Assembly (NCBI RefSeq): GCF_011400295.1
Contig: NZ_CP049859.1
Span: forward strand, 620,001-684,000
Source of the DNA: Erysipelothrix sp. HDW6A
Lineage (GTDB): Bacteria > Bacillota_I > Bacilli_A > Erysipelotrichales > Erysipelotrichaceae
Length of the DNA stretch: 64,000 bases
Reading direction: 5' to 3'
Within the stretch, counting starts at the first letter, position 1. Each line of letters starts with the position of its first letter. The position numbers and the translations under genes are program-made. Shown piece by piece: positions 16,113 to 25,145 of this stretch. The notes under the pieces are model-generated. The model did not search any database. It saw only the letters and a list, made by a program, of their open reading frames with translations, and had not been told where the DNA came from.

Positions 16113-17660
16113 ATGCCAAAAAATAAAGTCGGACGTAACATACCTCAAGAATATGCTGATAAATGCGGACTCTTTGTAGATAAATTTGACCGTAAGCCTA
16201 CTTATAACCGTCATGCTGCAAATGTAACTGCAGTATTACCAGGTGAATCAAAACTTAGAGATTCAATTAAAGATGTTATTATTGAAAGTGGCTTAAAAGA
16301 TGGTATGACGATTTCATTCCACCACCACTTCCGTGAAGGGGATCTTCTACTTAATACAGTTCTTGACGAAATTGCTGCTCTTGGAATTAAAGGGTTAACT
16401 TTAGCTTCAAGTTCAATTGCTAACGTACACGAACCACTTATTGAACATATTAAGAATGGTGTTATCACAAACATTACATCAAGTGGTCTTCGTGATAAAG
16501 TTGGAGCTGCTATCTCACAAGGGATTATGGAAAACCCAGTAGTTATCCGTTCCCACGGTGGACGTGCTCGTGCTATTGAGATGGGAGACATTGTTATTGA
16601 TGTTGCCTTCTTAGGTGCTTCAAGCGCTGATGCTTACGGAAATGCTAACGGTTCACATGGACCAGCAGCATGTGGTTCCATTGGATATGCACGTGTTGAT
16701 GCAGAATTCGCAAACAAAGTAGTTATTGTTACAGATAACCTTGTACCTTACCCAAACACACCAATTAGTATTCCTCAAAATCACGTAGACTATGTTGTCG
16801 TTGTTGATAGCGTTGGGGATCCTAATGGTATTGCTAAAGGGGCTACACGTTATACTACAAACCCTAAAGAACTTCTTATTGCTGAGTATGCAAGTAAAGT
16901 TATTGAATACTCACCATACTTCAAGAATGGATTCTCATTCCAAGCAGGTTCTGGTGGATCAGCACTAGCTGTTGCTCGTTACCTTAAAGATACAATGATT
17001 GCTAAAGACGTTAAAGCTGGATTTGCTTTAGGTGGACTTACAGCTCACTTATGCGACATGTTAGAAGAAGGCTTAATCGAAAAGATTATCGATACTCAAT
17101 CCTTTGACCGTGGCGCAATTGAATCCATTAAAAACAATGAAAATCACTATGAAATCAGCGCATCATTCTACGCTAATCCAGGAAATAAAGGGGCAGCAGT
17201 AAATAATCTTGATGTAGTTGTATTGTCAGCATTAGAAGTCGATACAGATTTTAACGTAAACGTTATGACTGGATCCGATGGATTAATCCGTGGAGCATCA
17301 GGTGGACACTCTGATACTGCAGCTGGATCAAAACTCAGTGTTATCTTAACACCGCTAGTACGTGGTCGTATCCCAACAATCGTAGATAATGTCAATACGA
17401 TTATTACACCAGGTCAAACGATTGATGTTGTTGTTACTGAAATCGGTATTGCAATTAATCCACTACGTGAAGACTTAGTAGAAGTATTCAAAAACGTAGA
17501 CATTCCTCAATTCACAATCGAAGAATTGAAAGAAAAAGCATACAGTATTGTTGGTGAACCTGAACCGATCCAATATACTGATAAAGTTGTAGCTTTAATT
17601 GAGTACCGCGACGGTAGTTTAATCGACGTAGTACACCAAGTAAAGCGCAATGAAAAATAA
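16113..17660 (+). CDS. citF: Citrate lyase alpha subunit (citrate:acetyl-ACP transferase)
   Basis: 515 residues, full length for CitF; class II CoA-transferase-like fold, with SSGLRDKVGAAIS near residue 127 and GSDGLIRGASGGHSDTAAG near 389. It exchanges acetyl for citryl on the acyl carrier. One base separates it from the citE stop. Nothing unusual in sequence. Confidence 0.96.
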   Translation: MPKNKVGRNIPQEYADKCGLFVDKFDRKPTYNRHAANVTAVLPGESKLRDSIKDVIIESGLKDGMTISFHHHFREGDLLLNTVLDEIAALGIKGLTLASSSIANVHEPLIEHIKNGVITNITSSGLRDKVGAAISQGIMENPVVIRSHGGRARAIEMGDIVIDVAFLGASSADAYGNANGSHGPAACGSIGYARVDAEFANKVVIVTDNLVPYPNTPISIPQNHVDYVVVVDSVGDPNGIAKGATRYTTNPKELLIAEYASKVIEYSPYFKNGFSFQAGSGGSALAVARYLKDTMIAKDVKAGFALGGLTAHLCDMLEEGLIEKIIDTQSFDRGAIESIKNNENHYEISASFYANPGNKGAAVNNLDVVVLSALEVDTDFNVNVMTGSDGLIRGASGGHSDTAAGSKLSVILTPLVRGRIPTIVDNVNTIITPGQTIDVVVTEIGIAINPLREDLVEVFKNVDIPQFTIEELKEKAYSIVGEPEPIQYTDKVVALIEYRDGSLIDVVHQVKRNEK

Positions 17661-18219
17661 GAACCCAAACTATCCGTTAGATCGTCACATGTTAAGTGAA
17701 GGTGAACAACCTACACTGGAACAAGTCTTGTTAGATCGAGAAGGGCGCGTTACCTACCAGACACAACTTCGTGCTCAGTATTCTAACCAAACGTTAATTG
17801 TTCTCAAGGTCAATATGCCAGGCCCTGTGAAAAGCAATGCGTTTGTGAGCCACCTTCTCCTTATTGGAAAGACGCTCCTTCTTGATTCTATCGAAGCCCA
17901 AGGTCTAAATATAATGGTTATTAAAGAAGTAAAAACACTCGCATCACAGAATGTATTCGTAGTCGTGAACACGGATGACGCTTATGCTGTCAAACGTTTA
18001 ACTGCTGCGATTGAAGATAGTTCTGATATTGGTCGTCTCTTTGATTTTGATGTTTATATTAATGATGAAACAATTAGTCGCCAAAGCTTAAACTATCCTG
18101 CAAGAAAATGTTATATCTGTGATAAAGATGCCAAAGAATGTGGTAGACAACGAACTCATACTGTTGAGGAATTGTTGGATGCCATGTATGAAATAGTAAG
18201 TAAAGAAGGGAGACAATAA
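17650..18219 (+). CDS. citX: Holo-citrate lyase synthase (prosthetic group transferase)
   Basis: 189 residues. Family features are the basic N terminus, the KVNMPGPVKSNAFVSHLL segment, and the Cys-rich C-terminal CYICDKDAKECGRQRTH. CitX transfers the 2'-(5''-triphosphoribosyl)-3'-dephospho-CoA made by CitG onto CitD. It overlaps citF by 11 bases and shares its last base with the next start codon. CitX and CitG are separate proteins here, as in enterococci, not fused. Confidence 0.94.
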   Translation: MKNKNPNYPLDRHMLSEGEQPTLEQVLLDREGRVTYQTQLRAQYSNQTLIVLKVNMPGPVKSNAFVSHLLLIGKTLLLDSIEAQGLNIMVIKEVKTLASQNVFVVVNTDDAYAVKRLTAAIEDSSDIGRLFDFDVYINDETISRQSLNYPARKCYICDKDAKECGRQRTHTVEELLDAMYEIVSKEGRQ

Positions 18220-19607
18220 TGACAAAAAGAATAAAAATTACGGACACAATATTACGTGATGCTCACCAAAGTCAAATTGCTACACGGATGACAACCGAAC
18301 AAATGTTACCAATCCTTGAAACATTAGATAATGCAGGATTTAACAGTCTAGAAGTTTGGGGAGGGGCTACGTTTGATTCGTGTCTTCGTTATTTGAATGA
18401 AGATCCATGGGAGCGTCTACGTACAATCCGTAAACATGTTAAAAACACCAAACTACAAATGTTATTACGTGGTCAAAACCTTCTTGGATATAAGCACTAT
18501 GATGATAGTGTTGTCGAATTATTCATTCAAAAATCAATTGAAAATGGTATTGATATCATTCGTTGTTTTGATGCTTTGAATGATGTTAGAAACTTAGAAG
18601 CTTCAGTAAAAGCAATCAAGAAGTATGGTGGACATGCACAAATGACAATTTGTTATACCATTAGTGATGTTCATACTGATGATTATTACTGTGAGCTTGT
18701 TAAAGAAATGGAAGCTATGGGAGCAGATTCAATCTGTCTTAAAGATATGGCGGGTATTCTTACACCAATGCGTGCGTATAACTTAGTAAAAGCTATTAAA
18801 GCAATTACTGAATTACCTCTACACATTCATACTCACGCAACAAGTGGTGTATCTGAGATGACCTACTTAAAATCACTTGAAGCAGGAGCAGATAGTATTG
18901 ATACTGCGAACTCTTCATTCTCAGGTGGTACAAGTCAACCTTCGACAGAATCAATGGTTCTTGCTCTTAAAGAGTTGGGATACCCAATCTCTGTTGACCT
19001 TGATGCATGTCAAAAAGTTGCAGAGCACTTTAAAGTTGTTAGAGAACACTTTGTTGAAGAAGGAATCTTTAATCCTAAGGTTTTAGAAACAGATCCTAAT
19101 ACGTTAATCTATCAAGTTCCTGGTGGAATGATATCAAACTTACTAGCACAACTTAAAGATGCTAAGCAACTTGATAAATTCTCCGAAGTATTACGCGAAG
19201 TACCGCGTGTGAGGGCTGAATTAGGTTATCCACCACTCGTAACACCTTTATCTCAAATGGTTGGAACACAGGCCGTTATGAACGTCCTGAGCGGTGAACG
19301 TTATAAACTCGTACCAAATGAGATTCGTGAATATGTGGAAGGTTATTATGGTAAATCACCAGCTCCAATTGACCCAGTAATCTTTGATTACTTAAACATT
19401 AATCCTGAATCTGTAATTACAGAACGTCCTGCTAATTTAATCAGATATGATATAAATGAAGCTCGAGAGGAATTGGGTGAGATTGCGGAAACAGATGAAG
19501 ATTTACTATCTTATATCCTCTTCCCACAAGTTGCACTACCTTTCCTTAAGAAGAAACATGATCCATTCTATGATATTCCAGAACAACATGTAACGATAAT
19601 TTTTTAG
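18219..19607 (+). CDS. oadA: Oxaloacetate decarboxylase alpha subunit, without biotin domain
   Basis: 462 residues: a TIM-barrel carboxyltransferase beginning ITDTILRDAHQSQIATRM with the metal ligands in this motif and in HIHTHATSG (about 204), plus the conserved C-terminal carboxyltransferase domain. Typical Klebsiella-type OadA is near 590-600 residues because it carries a C-terminal biotin domain; that domain is absent and replaced by the stand-alone OadD. It moves carboxyl from oxaloacetate to biotin, leaving pyruvate. Last gene of the operon, followed by a terminator. Confidence 0.95.
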   Translation: MTKRIKITDTILRDAHQSQIATRMTTEQMLPILETLDNAGFNSLEVWGGATFDSCLRYLNEDPWERLRTIRKHVKNTKLQMLLRGQNLLGYKHYDDSVVELFIQKSIENGIDIIRCFDALNDVRNLEASVKAIKKYGGHAQMTICYTISDVHTDDYYCELVKEMEAMGADSICLKDMAGILTPMRAYNLVKAIKAITELPLHIHTHATSGVSEMTYLKSLEAGADSIDTANSSFSGGTSQPSTESMVLALKELGYPISVDLDACQKVAEHFKVVREHFVEEGIFNPKVLETDPNTLIYQVPGGMISNLLAQLKDAKQLDKFSEVLREVPRVRAELGYPPLVTPLSQMVGTQAVMNVLSGERYKLVPNEIREYVEGYYGKSPAPIDPVIFDYLNINPESVITERPANLIRYDINEAREELGEIAETDEDLLSYILFPQVALPFLKKKHDPFYDIPEQHVTIIF

Positions 19608-19627
19608 AATATAAGAATAAACTTAGC

Positions 19628-19660
19628 GACCCTATTAGATAATGATAGGGTCTTTTTTTA
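19628..19660 (+). terminator. Terminator of the oad-cit operon
   Basis: Arms GACCCTAT (19628-19635) and ATAGGGTC (19645-19652) followed by seven T. Confidence 0.88.
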
Positions 19661-20079
19661 ATTTGAAAATCAATATGATAAACAATTGAAATAATGCAAT
19701 GTAAACGTAGAGTTTAGATAAGTGTTCTATAAGAAAATTGATACATAATAAATGATATAAATACTTATTCTAAGCCCAATAAAAAAGTTGAGATTGAGAT
19801 AATAATATATTTTTAGTTTAGTAAAAAAACCTGTCTTATTCTTACGAAAATTCAATAAGGAAAATCAGGAACTGAAATATATTAAGCGTGAATATAAAAG
19901 GAAAACATTCATTTGTCAAGTGGTAAGTCAAAAAGAAATTGTTTATTTTTTAAATAGTATGTCAAAAATGTGTATAAATTGTGATGTTTGTTACAAATAT
20001 TTACTAATTCATTACATTCGGCGTAAATGTTAATGAAAAAAGAGTATCATTAGCAGGCAAATAAAAGCGTAACAGTTTA
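19661..20079. other. AT-rich intergenic region before the first surface protein
   Basis: About 420 bases between the citrate operon terminator and the SD of the next gene. Very AT-rich, without a convincing reading frame. It presumably holds the promoter of the surface protein gene, but I found no -35/-10 pair I would defend. A weak imperfect stem (CCTG...CAGG, about 19829-19869) is visible. Confidence 0.4.
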
Positions 20080-20092
20080 GGGAGGCATAAAA

Positions 20093-23000
20093 TTGAAAAA
20101 GAGAATTATTAATTTGTTTTTAGTTTGTGTTCTTGCACTTAGTTTGATAAGTGTGCCAACATTGGCACTAGAGTCTACTAAAGAAAACAAAGAAACACAG
20201 AATGAAACAATTGTTACCGAAGATGAGAAACTGTCGAATGATAGTGTTGAAGAAGAATCTAAAAAAGATAATGAAGAAGAAAGTGTTGAGTCAAAAATTG
20301 AAGTTACTCCAGAAGTAGTCGAAGTAGAGGCAACCACTGATGTAACCGAAGAAACTATTGTAGAACAAGAGAATCAACCAATTGCTAGTGGTAAGATTCA
20401 AATTGTCCCAAGTTCGGAAACAATCGAGGTTGGACGAATCGCACAATATCAAATATATATTACTCTTGATGGTTCAATTAAGGAATACACAAACGTACAA
20501 GTGAAAGTTGCATTGCCAGGGATGGTAAAAAGTAATTATGTTGATTTTAGTCAGAATCTAGATGAACTAAAGATTAAAGGGATAGCACCAACATATAATC
20601 AAGATGAGAATATCTTAGTATATAATTTTTCAAAATTGGCTGGTGGGTTCGAAACTTCAATCTTATTAAAATTGAACACAGTTAATGGCTCACCAGTAAA
20701 TGGTAGTGCATTAACAATTAATGCTTCACTTACAGCTGATGAAATGACTGCTTCCAATGCTGAAGCAAGTACTACATTAGTAGCAAATATGAACGCATCT
20801 GTTTCTAACAAGATTAAAGGGATTCTTGTTGATGGGGAAATCGTTGACCGACTCAGTATTAAATACCTTGATGAGACAGTCTTCGCTGTTGGAGCATCCG
20901 TAAATAAATATGTTTCCGGTTCACTTCAATTACAAGAAGGTAGTAAAGTAGTGATTTCTTATACACTTGCTGATGGTATTGCTTATATCAGTGATACTTC
21001 AGGTGTAACACCTACTGTAGTAGGAAATACCTATACATGGGAATTTGATGCTTCATTATATGAAGACGATGATTACTATTTTGTACAAAACTTTAATATC
21101 ATAACGAAAATCGAAGGAGACTTAACACTCTACTCGAAAGTAAAAAACAGTGCATCATATACATTTACTTATGTAGATGGTATAGAAAAAACATTTAAAG
21201 CAGACGCCACAGTTGTAGTGTCTCCAAACTTTGATTATGTTTTACCTGATCAATTAGTTGGGTTCCCATATTCATCAGTATTTAGCGGACCAAGTGATGA
21301 CAGAGGTAATGTTGGTTGGATAAACAACGACGATATTAGTGTAACTGATGGAGCAATCCTAGGGTGGAACTTCTATCTAACACCACTCGAAGCTACTACG
21401 GCACAGTATAAAAACAATACCTATAACGTATTCTTCCATCCAGATGAGAATCTAAACTTTAGAAATATGTATAGTGGTGATTTCTATTTCCGTCCATCCT
21501 CTGCATATGCAAGCGTTGGCTTACAACCAATGGAAGACGATGTGTATTACTCAATAAGCATTAAATACACGGACAGTGAAGAATGGCATCGTGGAAAACC
21601 TGATTTAGTTCCTAGCACATATTACACTGCTGAAGAATTAGGGATCGATACATCAAAAACTATTAAAACAATATGGTTCCACTTCCATGACAATGAACAA
21701 TCAATATTTGCGGACAACGTTGGATTTGGAAATTCTACAGAAAATACAATATTCACGCTTCCAATAGGTATGACAACTACTTCTATGAGAATTTGGACTA
21801 CTGTCGATGAAGGCTATGTAGGACCAATTGAATCAAAGAGTGCTATTTCTTACTCGGGTTGGACATATGATGGTTATCGTGTCGACCGTTCTTCACAATA
21901 TGTTCCAGAAGAACTTAATGATAGAAGTTTCAGTCTCATTGATGAAATGTATGAATCAAGATTATTGCCAAAAACAGCAAGTGTTGTAGCGCCTCCAACA
22001 GGTATCTCACGATACGTGAAGAGTAACGCATACTTTACAAACACAGTAAACAACTTACTACAAACTGGTGATAATAATTTACGTTTAGAAATTATTAATG
22101 ACAGTGCATCATTACGTCAGCTTACAGGACCTTTTGAAACCTATGTATTAGTTCCTGAAGGAATTGAATTTCCAGAGCTTGCAGAAAGCACAAATGAAAA
22201 CGTAACAATCATTACAGAAAACTATAAAAATACAGGTAAGACACTATTAAAAGTAGTCTTTGATGTTGAAACTATTTCACTTTCTTCAAAAGCTTCATTC
22301 ATTATTCCTGTAACCATTACCGATAAAGTGCCTTACAACGCAGAAGTCGAAATGTTTGGTTACTTAAGTGAAGACTTCGAAGTATCCGATGTATCCAATA
22401 CAAACGGTACATTCACAGTTAAAGAAATGGATACACATGACTTCAATGGAAGTGGTATTGAAGAAGAATTATATGTAACACGTAACAAGTATACTTATAT
22501 CGATGCATATGAATATTATGGATTGATTAATGGAACTACAAATGGTGTTGATTACTCAAATGTTATGAGCATTCACGATGGTGAACAAGCGAATATCAAA
22601 TTACAAATCAACAATACATTAGGTAACCCAATTTCTACATTAGTATTAATGGGAGTACTTCCAGATACAGATTCAACATTTGTATTAAATGATACAAATA
22701 CAGGCTCAATGTTTGGAATGAACCTTGTAGGGCCAATTACCTTACCACAAGGCTATGAAACACTCTTTGATGTCTATTACAGCACATCTAAAGAACCATT
22801 AGTTTCAGGTGTCCTTGATGTAAATAGTAATGCTAACTTAAGCCAAATGACACCTCCAACACTTGTGGATGATGCAGAATGGCTAACTGCAGATCAAATC
22901 AGTGACTTCTCAACAATTCGTTCATATAAGGTTGTGATGAAACCTAATGTAAAAGCAATTACAGATTCAAGCTTTGAATTTGAATTAAACTTAGAATTAG

Positions 23001-23656
23001 CAGATCATACAATGACAGGACGTGAAGCAATTGCTGATCGTATTAGTTACATTAGTTATGCAGTTGGAGTTAACGATGCTTCTGTATTAGAAACACAATC
23101 ATTAAATATGATTTATGAAGTCTATCCAGAATATCACATTACAGCTAAAGACGTTGAAATGAAGTTATCAGATGTTAACCGTCTCATCGCAGAAGGTACA
23201 TTCGAAAGCTTTGTACAAGAACAAGCAGGAGTTGCTGTTACTAAAGATGGCGAACTTGTAGTTGACCCACTTGTGACAATGACAATTGTGGATAAACCAG
23301 TACAATTTGCTGAAGGAACTTATACATTAAACTTTGTGTATAATACACTCTTAAGAGCAACAACTTCAGTTGAAACAACTTCAAACTTAATTATTGTTGA
23401 TGATACTGAAGAACCGACAGAACCAGTTGAACCGACAGAACCAGTTGAGCCGACAGAACCAGTAGAGCCGACAGAACCTACGATTCCTAGCGAACCTCAA
23501 CCAGAGCCTGAAGCGCCAACAGTGAAACCAGTAGAACCATCACCTCAATTACCAAGTACAGGTATGAGTGATCATAATGCTGCGTACTTTATTGTTGCAC
23601 TTGGATCTGTATTAATCATTTTAAATTCTGTGAACAAACGTAGAAAAGAAAACTAA
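20093..23656 (+). CDS. Large LPXTG-anchored surface protein
   Basis: 1187 residues starting at TTG 20093 with GGGAGG 7 bases upstream. Signal peptide: basic MKKR, hydrophobic core to about residue 24, cleavage near TLALES. Then an acidic Glu/Ser-rich segment (about 26-80), a long body of beta-rich, probably repeated domains with no family I recognise, an EPTEPVEPTEPV linker (about 1104-1128), a PSEPQPEPEAP segment, the sortase motif LPSTG near 1152, a hydrophobic helix and KRRKEN tail. It should be covalently linked to peptidoglycan by sortase. Likely an adhesin or shield protein; ligand unknown. An insertion sequence separates it from its terminator. Confidence 0.85.
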   Translation: MKKRIINLFLVCVLALSLISVPTLALESTKENKETQNETIVTEDEKLSNDSVEEESKKDNEEESVESKIEVTPEVVEVEATTDVTEETIVEQENQPIASGKIQIVPSSETIEVGRIAQYQIYITLDGSIKEYTNVQVKVALPGMVKSNYVDFSQNLDELKIKGIAPTYNQDENILVYNFSKLAGGFETSILLKLNTVNGSPVNGSALTINASLTADEMTASNAEASTTLVANMNASVSNKIKGILVDGEIVDRLSIKYLDETVFAVGASVNKYVSGSLQLQEGSKVVISYTLADGIAYISDTSGVTPTVVGNTYTWEFDASLYEDDDYYFVQNFNIITKIEGDLTLYSKVKNSASYTFTYVDGIEKTFKADATVVVSPNFDYVLPDQLVGFPYSSVFSGPSDDRGNVGWINNDDISVTDGAILGWNFYLTPLEATTAQYKNNTYNVFFHPDENLNFRNMYSGDFYFRPSSAYASVGLQPMEDDVYYSISIKYTDSEEWHRGKPDLVPSTYYTAEELGIDTSKTIKTIWFHFHDNEQSIFADNVGFGNSTENTIFTLPIGMTTTSMRIWTTVDEGYVGPIESKSAISYSGWTYDGYRVDRSSQYVPEELNDRSFSLIDEMYESRLLPKTASVVAPPTGISRYVKSNAYFTNTVNNLLQTGDNNLRLEIINDSASLRQLTGPFETYVLVPEGIEFPELAESTNENVTIITENYKNTGKTLLKVVFDVETISLSSKASFIIPVTITDKVPYNAEVEMFGYLSEDFEVSDVSNTNGTFTVKEMDTHDFNGSGIEEELYVTRNKYTYIDAYEYYGLINGTTNGVDYSNVMSIHDGEQANIKLQINNTLGNPISTLVLMGVLPDTDSTFVLNDTNTGSMFGMNLVGPITLPQGYETLFDVYYSTSKEPLVSGVLDVNSNANLSQMTPPTLVDDAEWLTADQISDFSTIRSYKVVMKPNVKAITDSSFEFELNLELADHTMTGREAIADRISYISYAVGVNDASVLETQSLNMIYEVYPEYHITAKDVEMKLSDVNRLIAEGTFESFVQEQAGVAVTKDGELVVDPLVTMTIVDKPVQFAEGTYTLNFVYNTLLRATTSVETTSNLIIVDDTEEPTEPVEPTEPVEPTEPVEPTEPTIPSEPQPEPEAPTVKPVEPSPQLPSTGMSDHNAAYFIVALGSVLIILNSVNKRRKEN

Positions 23657-23707
23657 TTATATAATTGGGAACTGACCTAGTTCCGTGGGACTAAAGAAAA
23701 AACCAAG

Positions 23708-24559
23708 TTAGGATGAAGCCAACCGGTAATTAACGGGAGATTGATATCCTAGCTTTTCTTGTATTCGATTTTCATTGTAATATTTTAAATAGTGTATCAC
23801 AGTTTGTGATACAATTTCAGTAGAACTCTTTAGTTCTGGATTTAATTCGAATGTTTCACACTTTAGAGAGGCATGAAATGATTCGATAGGAGCATTATCA
23901 GCGGGTGTGCCCTTACGGGACATACTCATGGTAATGCTTTTGTTTTTTACTCTACGTTGATAATCTTTTGATGTGTAGACACTACCTTGGTCAGAATGAA
24001 GAATACATGGCTGAAGGATATCTGGAAGTTGATTTAATGTATCAATGACGCATTCTAGGTTTTGTCTGTCACTCAATGTAGACGCAATAATCTCGCCATT
24101 GTATAAATCCATGATCGTAGATAAATAGAGCATCTTATTGCCATAAGGGATGTAAGTGATATCTGTCACTAATTTCTCTAGAGGACGTACTGATTTAAAG
24201 TCACGATTAATGATATTAGGCATAATGATTGGCAGAGTTTTGTTTTTTCTATACCTTTTGACCTTAACACGGCATTGGCATTGGTGTTTCTGCATTATCT
24301 TTTGAACAGTGTTCTTATTGATAATTCTTTCTTTTCGAATTAGTGCAGTTATTTTTCGATATCCGTAGCGGAATTTGTTTTCTTTACAAAGTTCAATTAC
24401 TAACGCTTCATTGACAGAATAATTATTAAACTCTACCTGCTCTTTTTTAGTCCAACGGTAATACGTTGACTTAGGTATCCCAAAAAGATTCAAGATATCT
24501 TTAATAGATACAGTGTCGCGATATTCATCAACTAGCTTAATGATTATTTCGGGTACCAC
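23708..24559 (-). CDS. IS3-family transposase OrfB (DDE integrase domain)
   Basis: 283 residues: N-terminal HTH_21 region with KFRYGYRKITALIRKE, then an rve integrase core with the three catalytic acids in TDITYI, HSDQGSVY and ESFHASLK. It begins within the orfA frame in the -1 phase; its first codons (GTG GTA CCC) continue the frameshifted reading, so the functional product is probably the OrfAB fusion. Full length, no stops. Confidence 0.92.
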   Translation of the reverse strand: MVPEIIIKLVDEYRDTVSIKDILNLFGIPKSTYYRWTKKEQVEFNNYSVNEALVIELCKENKFRYGYRKITALIRKERIINKNTVQKIMQKHQCQCRVKVKRYRKNKTLPIIMPNIINRDFKSVRPLEKLVTDITYIPYGNKMLYLSTIMDLYNGEIIASTLSDRQNLECVIDTLNQLPDILQPCILHSDQGSVYTSKDYQRRVKNKSITMSMSRKGTPADNAPIESFHASLKCETFELNPELKSSTEIVSQTVIHYLKYYNENRIQEKLGYQSPVNYRLASS

Positions 24560-24861
24560 ATCCTTTCTCTTTCCAAATACTTTTTTAATAATTCAATTTG
24601 TTGCTCCAAAGATTTAATCCTAAGTCTTTGTGTTTCTTCGACCGTATCTCTTTCTGGACCTTTTCCAAAAGTATATTGCTTGCCTACGGGTTGAGAAAAT
24701 CGATAGTGTTCACCATTTCGATACCATCTCCACCATGTTTTGACTTGAGTTATATTTTTTATTCCAAGTTCAGTTTGAATAAACCTGTTTGAGTATCCTG
24801 ATAATTTCATTTCTATAACTTTCATCTTTGTTTCATAACTATGCATAATTCGTGTTCCCAT
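24544..24861 (-). CDS. IS3-family transposase OrfA (helix-turn-helix)
   Basis: 105 residues: a helix-turn-helix of the HTH_28/29 type (METKMKVIEMKLSGYS-like start) followed by a leucine-zipper-like C terminus (RIKSLEQQIELLKKYLE). A canonical slippery heptamer A_AAA_AAG (minus strand, at 24580-24586) sits in the correct phase before its stop, so about a -1 frameshift joins it to OrfB, as known for IS3 elements. OrfA alone would bind the ends and act as a regulator. Confidence 0.9.
   Translation of the reverse strand: MGTRIMHSYETKMKVIEMKLSGYSNRFIQTELGIKNITQVKTWWRWYRNGEHYRFSQPVGKQYTFGKGPERDTVEETQRLRIKSLEQQIELLKKYLERERMWYPK
24580..24586 (-). other. Programmed -1 frameshift site of the insertion sequence
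   Basis: Slippery heptamer A AAA AAG read in the orfA phase; slipping by -1 continues as KKVFGKRKDVVPEIII into orfB without a stop. Confidence 0.75.
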
Positions 24862-24947
24862 AAGAAAACCTCCTATATTGAACTATTTTACAATAATTCT
24901 CATACAAGAGGTTTTTCTTTAGTCCCACGGAACTAGGTCAGTTCCTT

Positions 24948-24979
24948 GACTCATACCTCTAGAGATATGGGTCTTTTTT
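24948..24979 (+). terminator. Displaced terminator of the first surface protein gene
   Basis: Arms GACTCATA (24948-24955) and TATGGGTC (24966-24973, one G-T pair) with T6. It lies directly beyond the right end of the insertion sequence. It would have been a few bases after the 20093-23656 stop codon before the insertion. Confidence 0.75.
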
Positions 24980-25098
24980 ATATTGAAGAGGTTTGAATTT
25001 ACCGCTATTATATTGAAAAGTGCCTCTGTTAAATGAGGAAACAAAACATGTTTGTATTTTCATTCCATCTCAAAGGGCTTTCATTACATTGTAAGTAT

Positions 25099-25118
25099 TA
25101 TCACAAAGAATTGTGATA
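25099..25118. promoter_or_regulatory. Palindromic operator candidate upstream of the LRR protein gene
   Basis: Perfect arms TATCACAA (25099-25106) and TTGTGATA (25111-25118), spacer AGAA, 28 bases before the start codon and near the expected promoter (TTGTAA at 25089). Similar arms TATCACA/TGTGATA occur upstream of glpK at 46754-46770. The regulator is unknown. Confidence 0.4.
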
Positions 25119-25145
25119 CGATTTCCACACATAAAAGGAGAAAAT

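Larger units (their letters stand above)
23665..24948. mobile_element. Intact IS3-family (IS150-type) insertion sequence with 3-bp target duplication
   Basis: The element spans 23668-24945. Its ends are near-perfect inverted repeats of about 33 bp, starting GGAACTGACCTAGTTCCGTG and ending in the reverse complement; the first 17 bases are themselves palindromic (GGAACT ... AGTTCC). TTG at 23665-23667 and 24946-24948 is the target duplication, 3 bp as expected for IS3 relatives. It carries overlapping orfA and orfB on the minus strand. Both frames look undamaged, so the element may be active or recently arrived. Confidence 0.92.

Noticed and set aside
23790-23813. GTATCACA/TGTGATAC palindrome as an operator
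   Set aside because: It lies inside the transposase coding sequence, where regulation is not expected; noted only as a caution for the similar motifs at 25099 and 46750.
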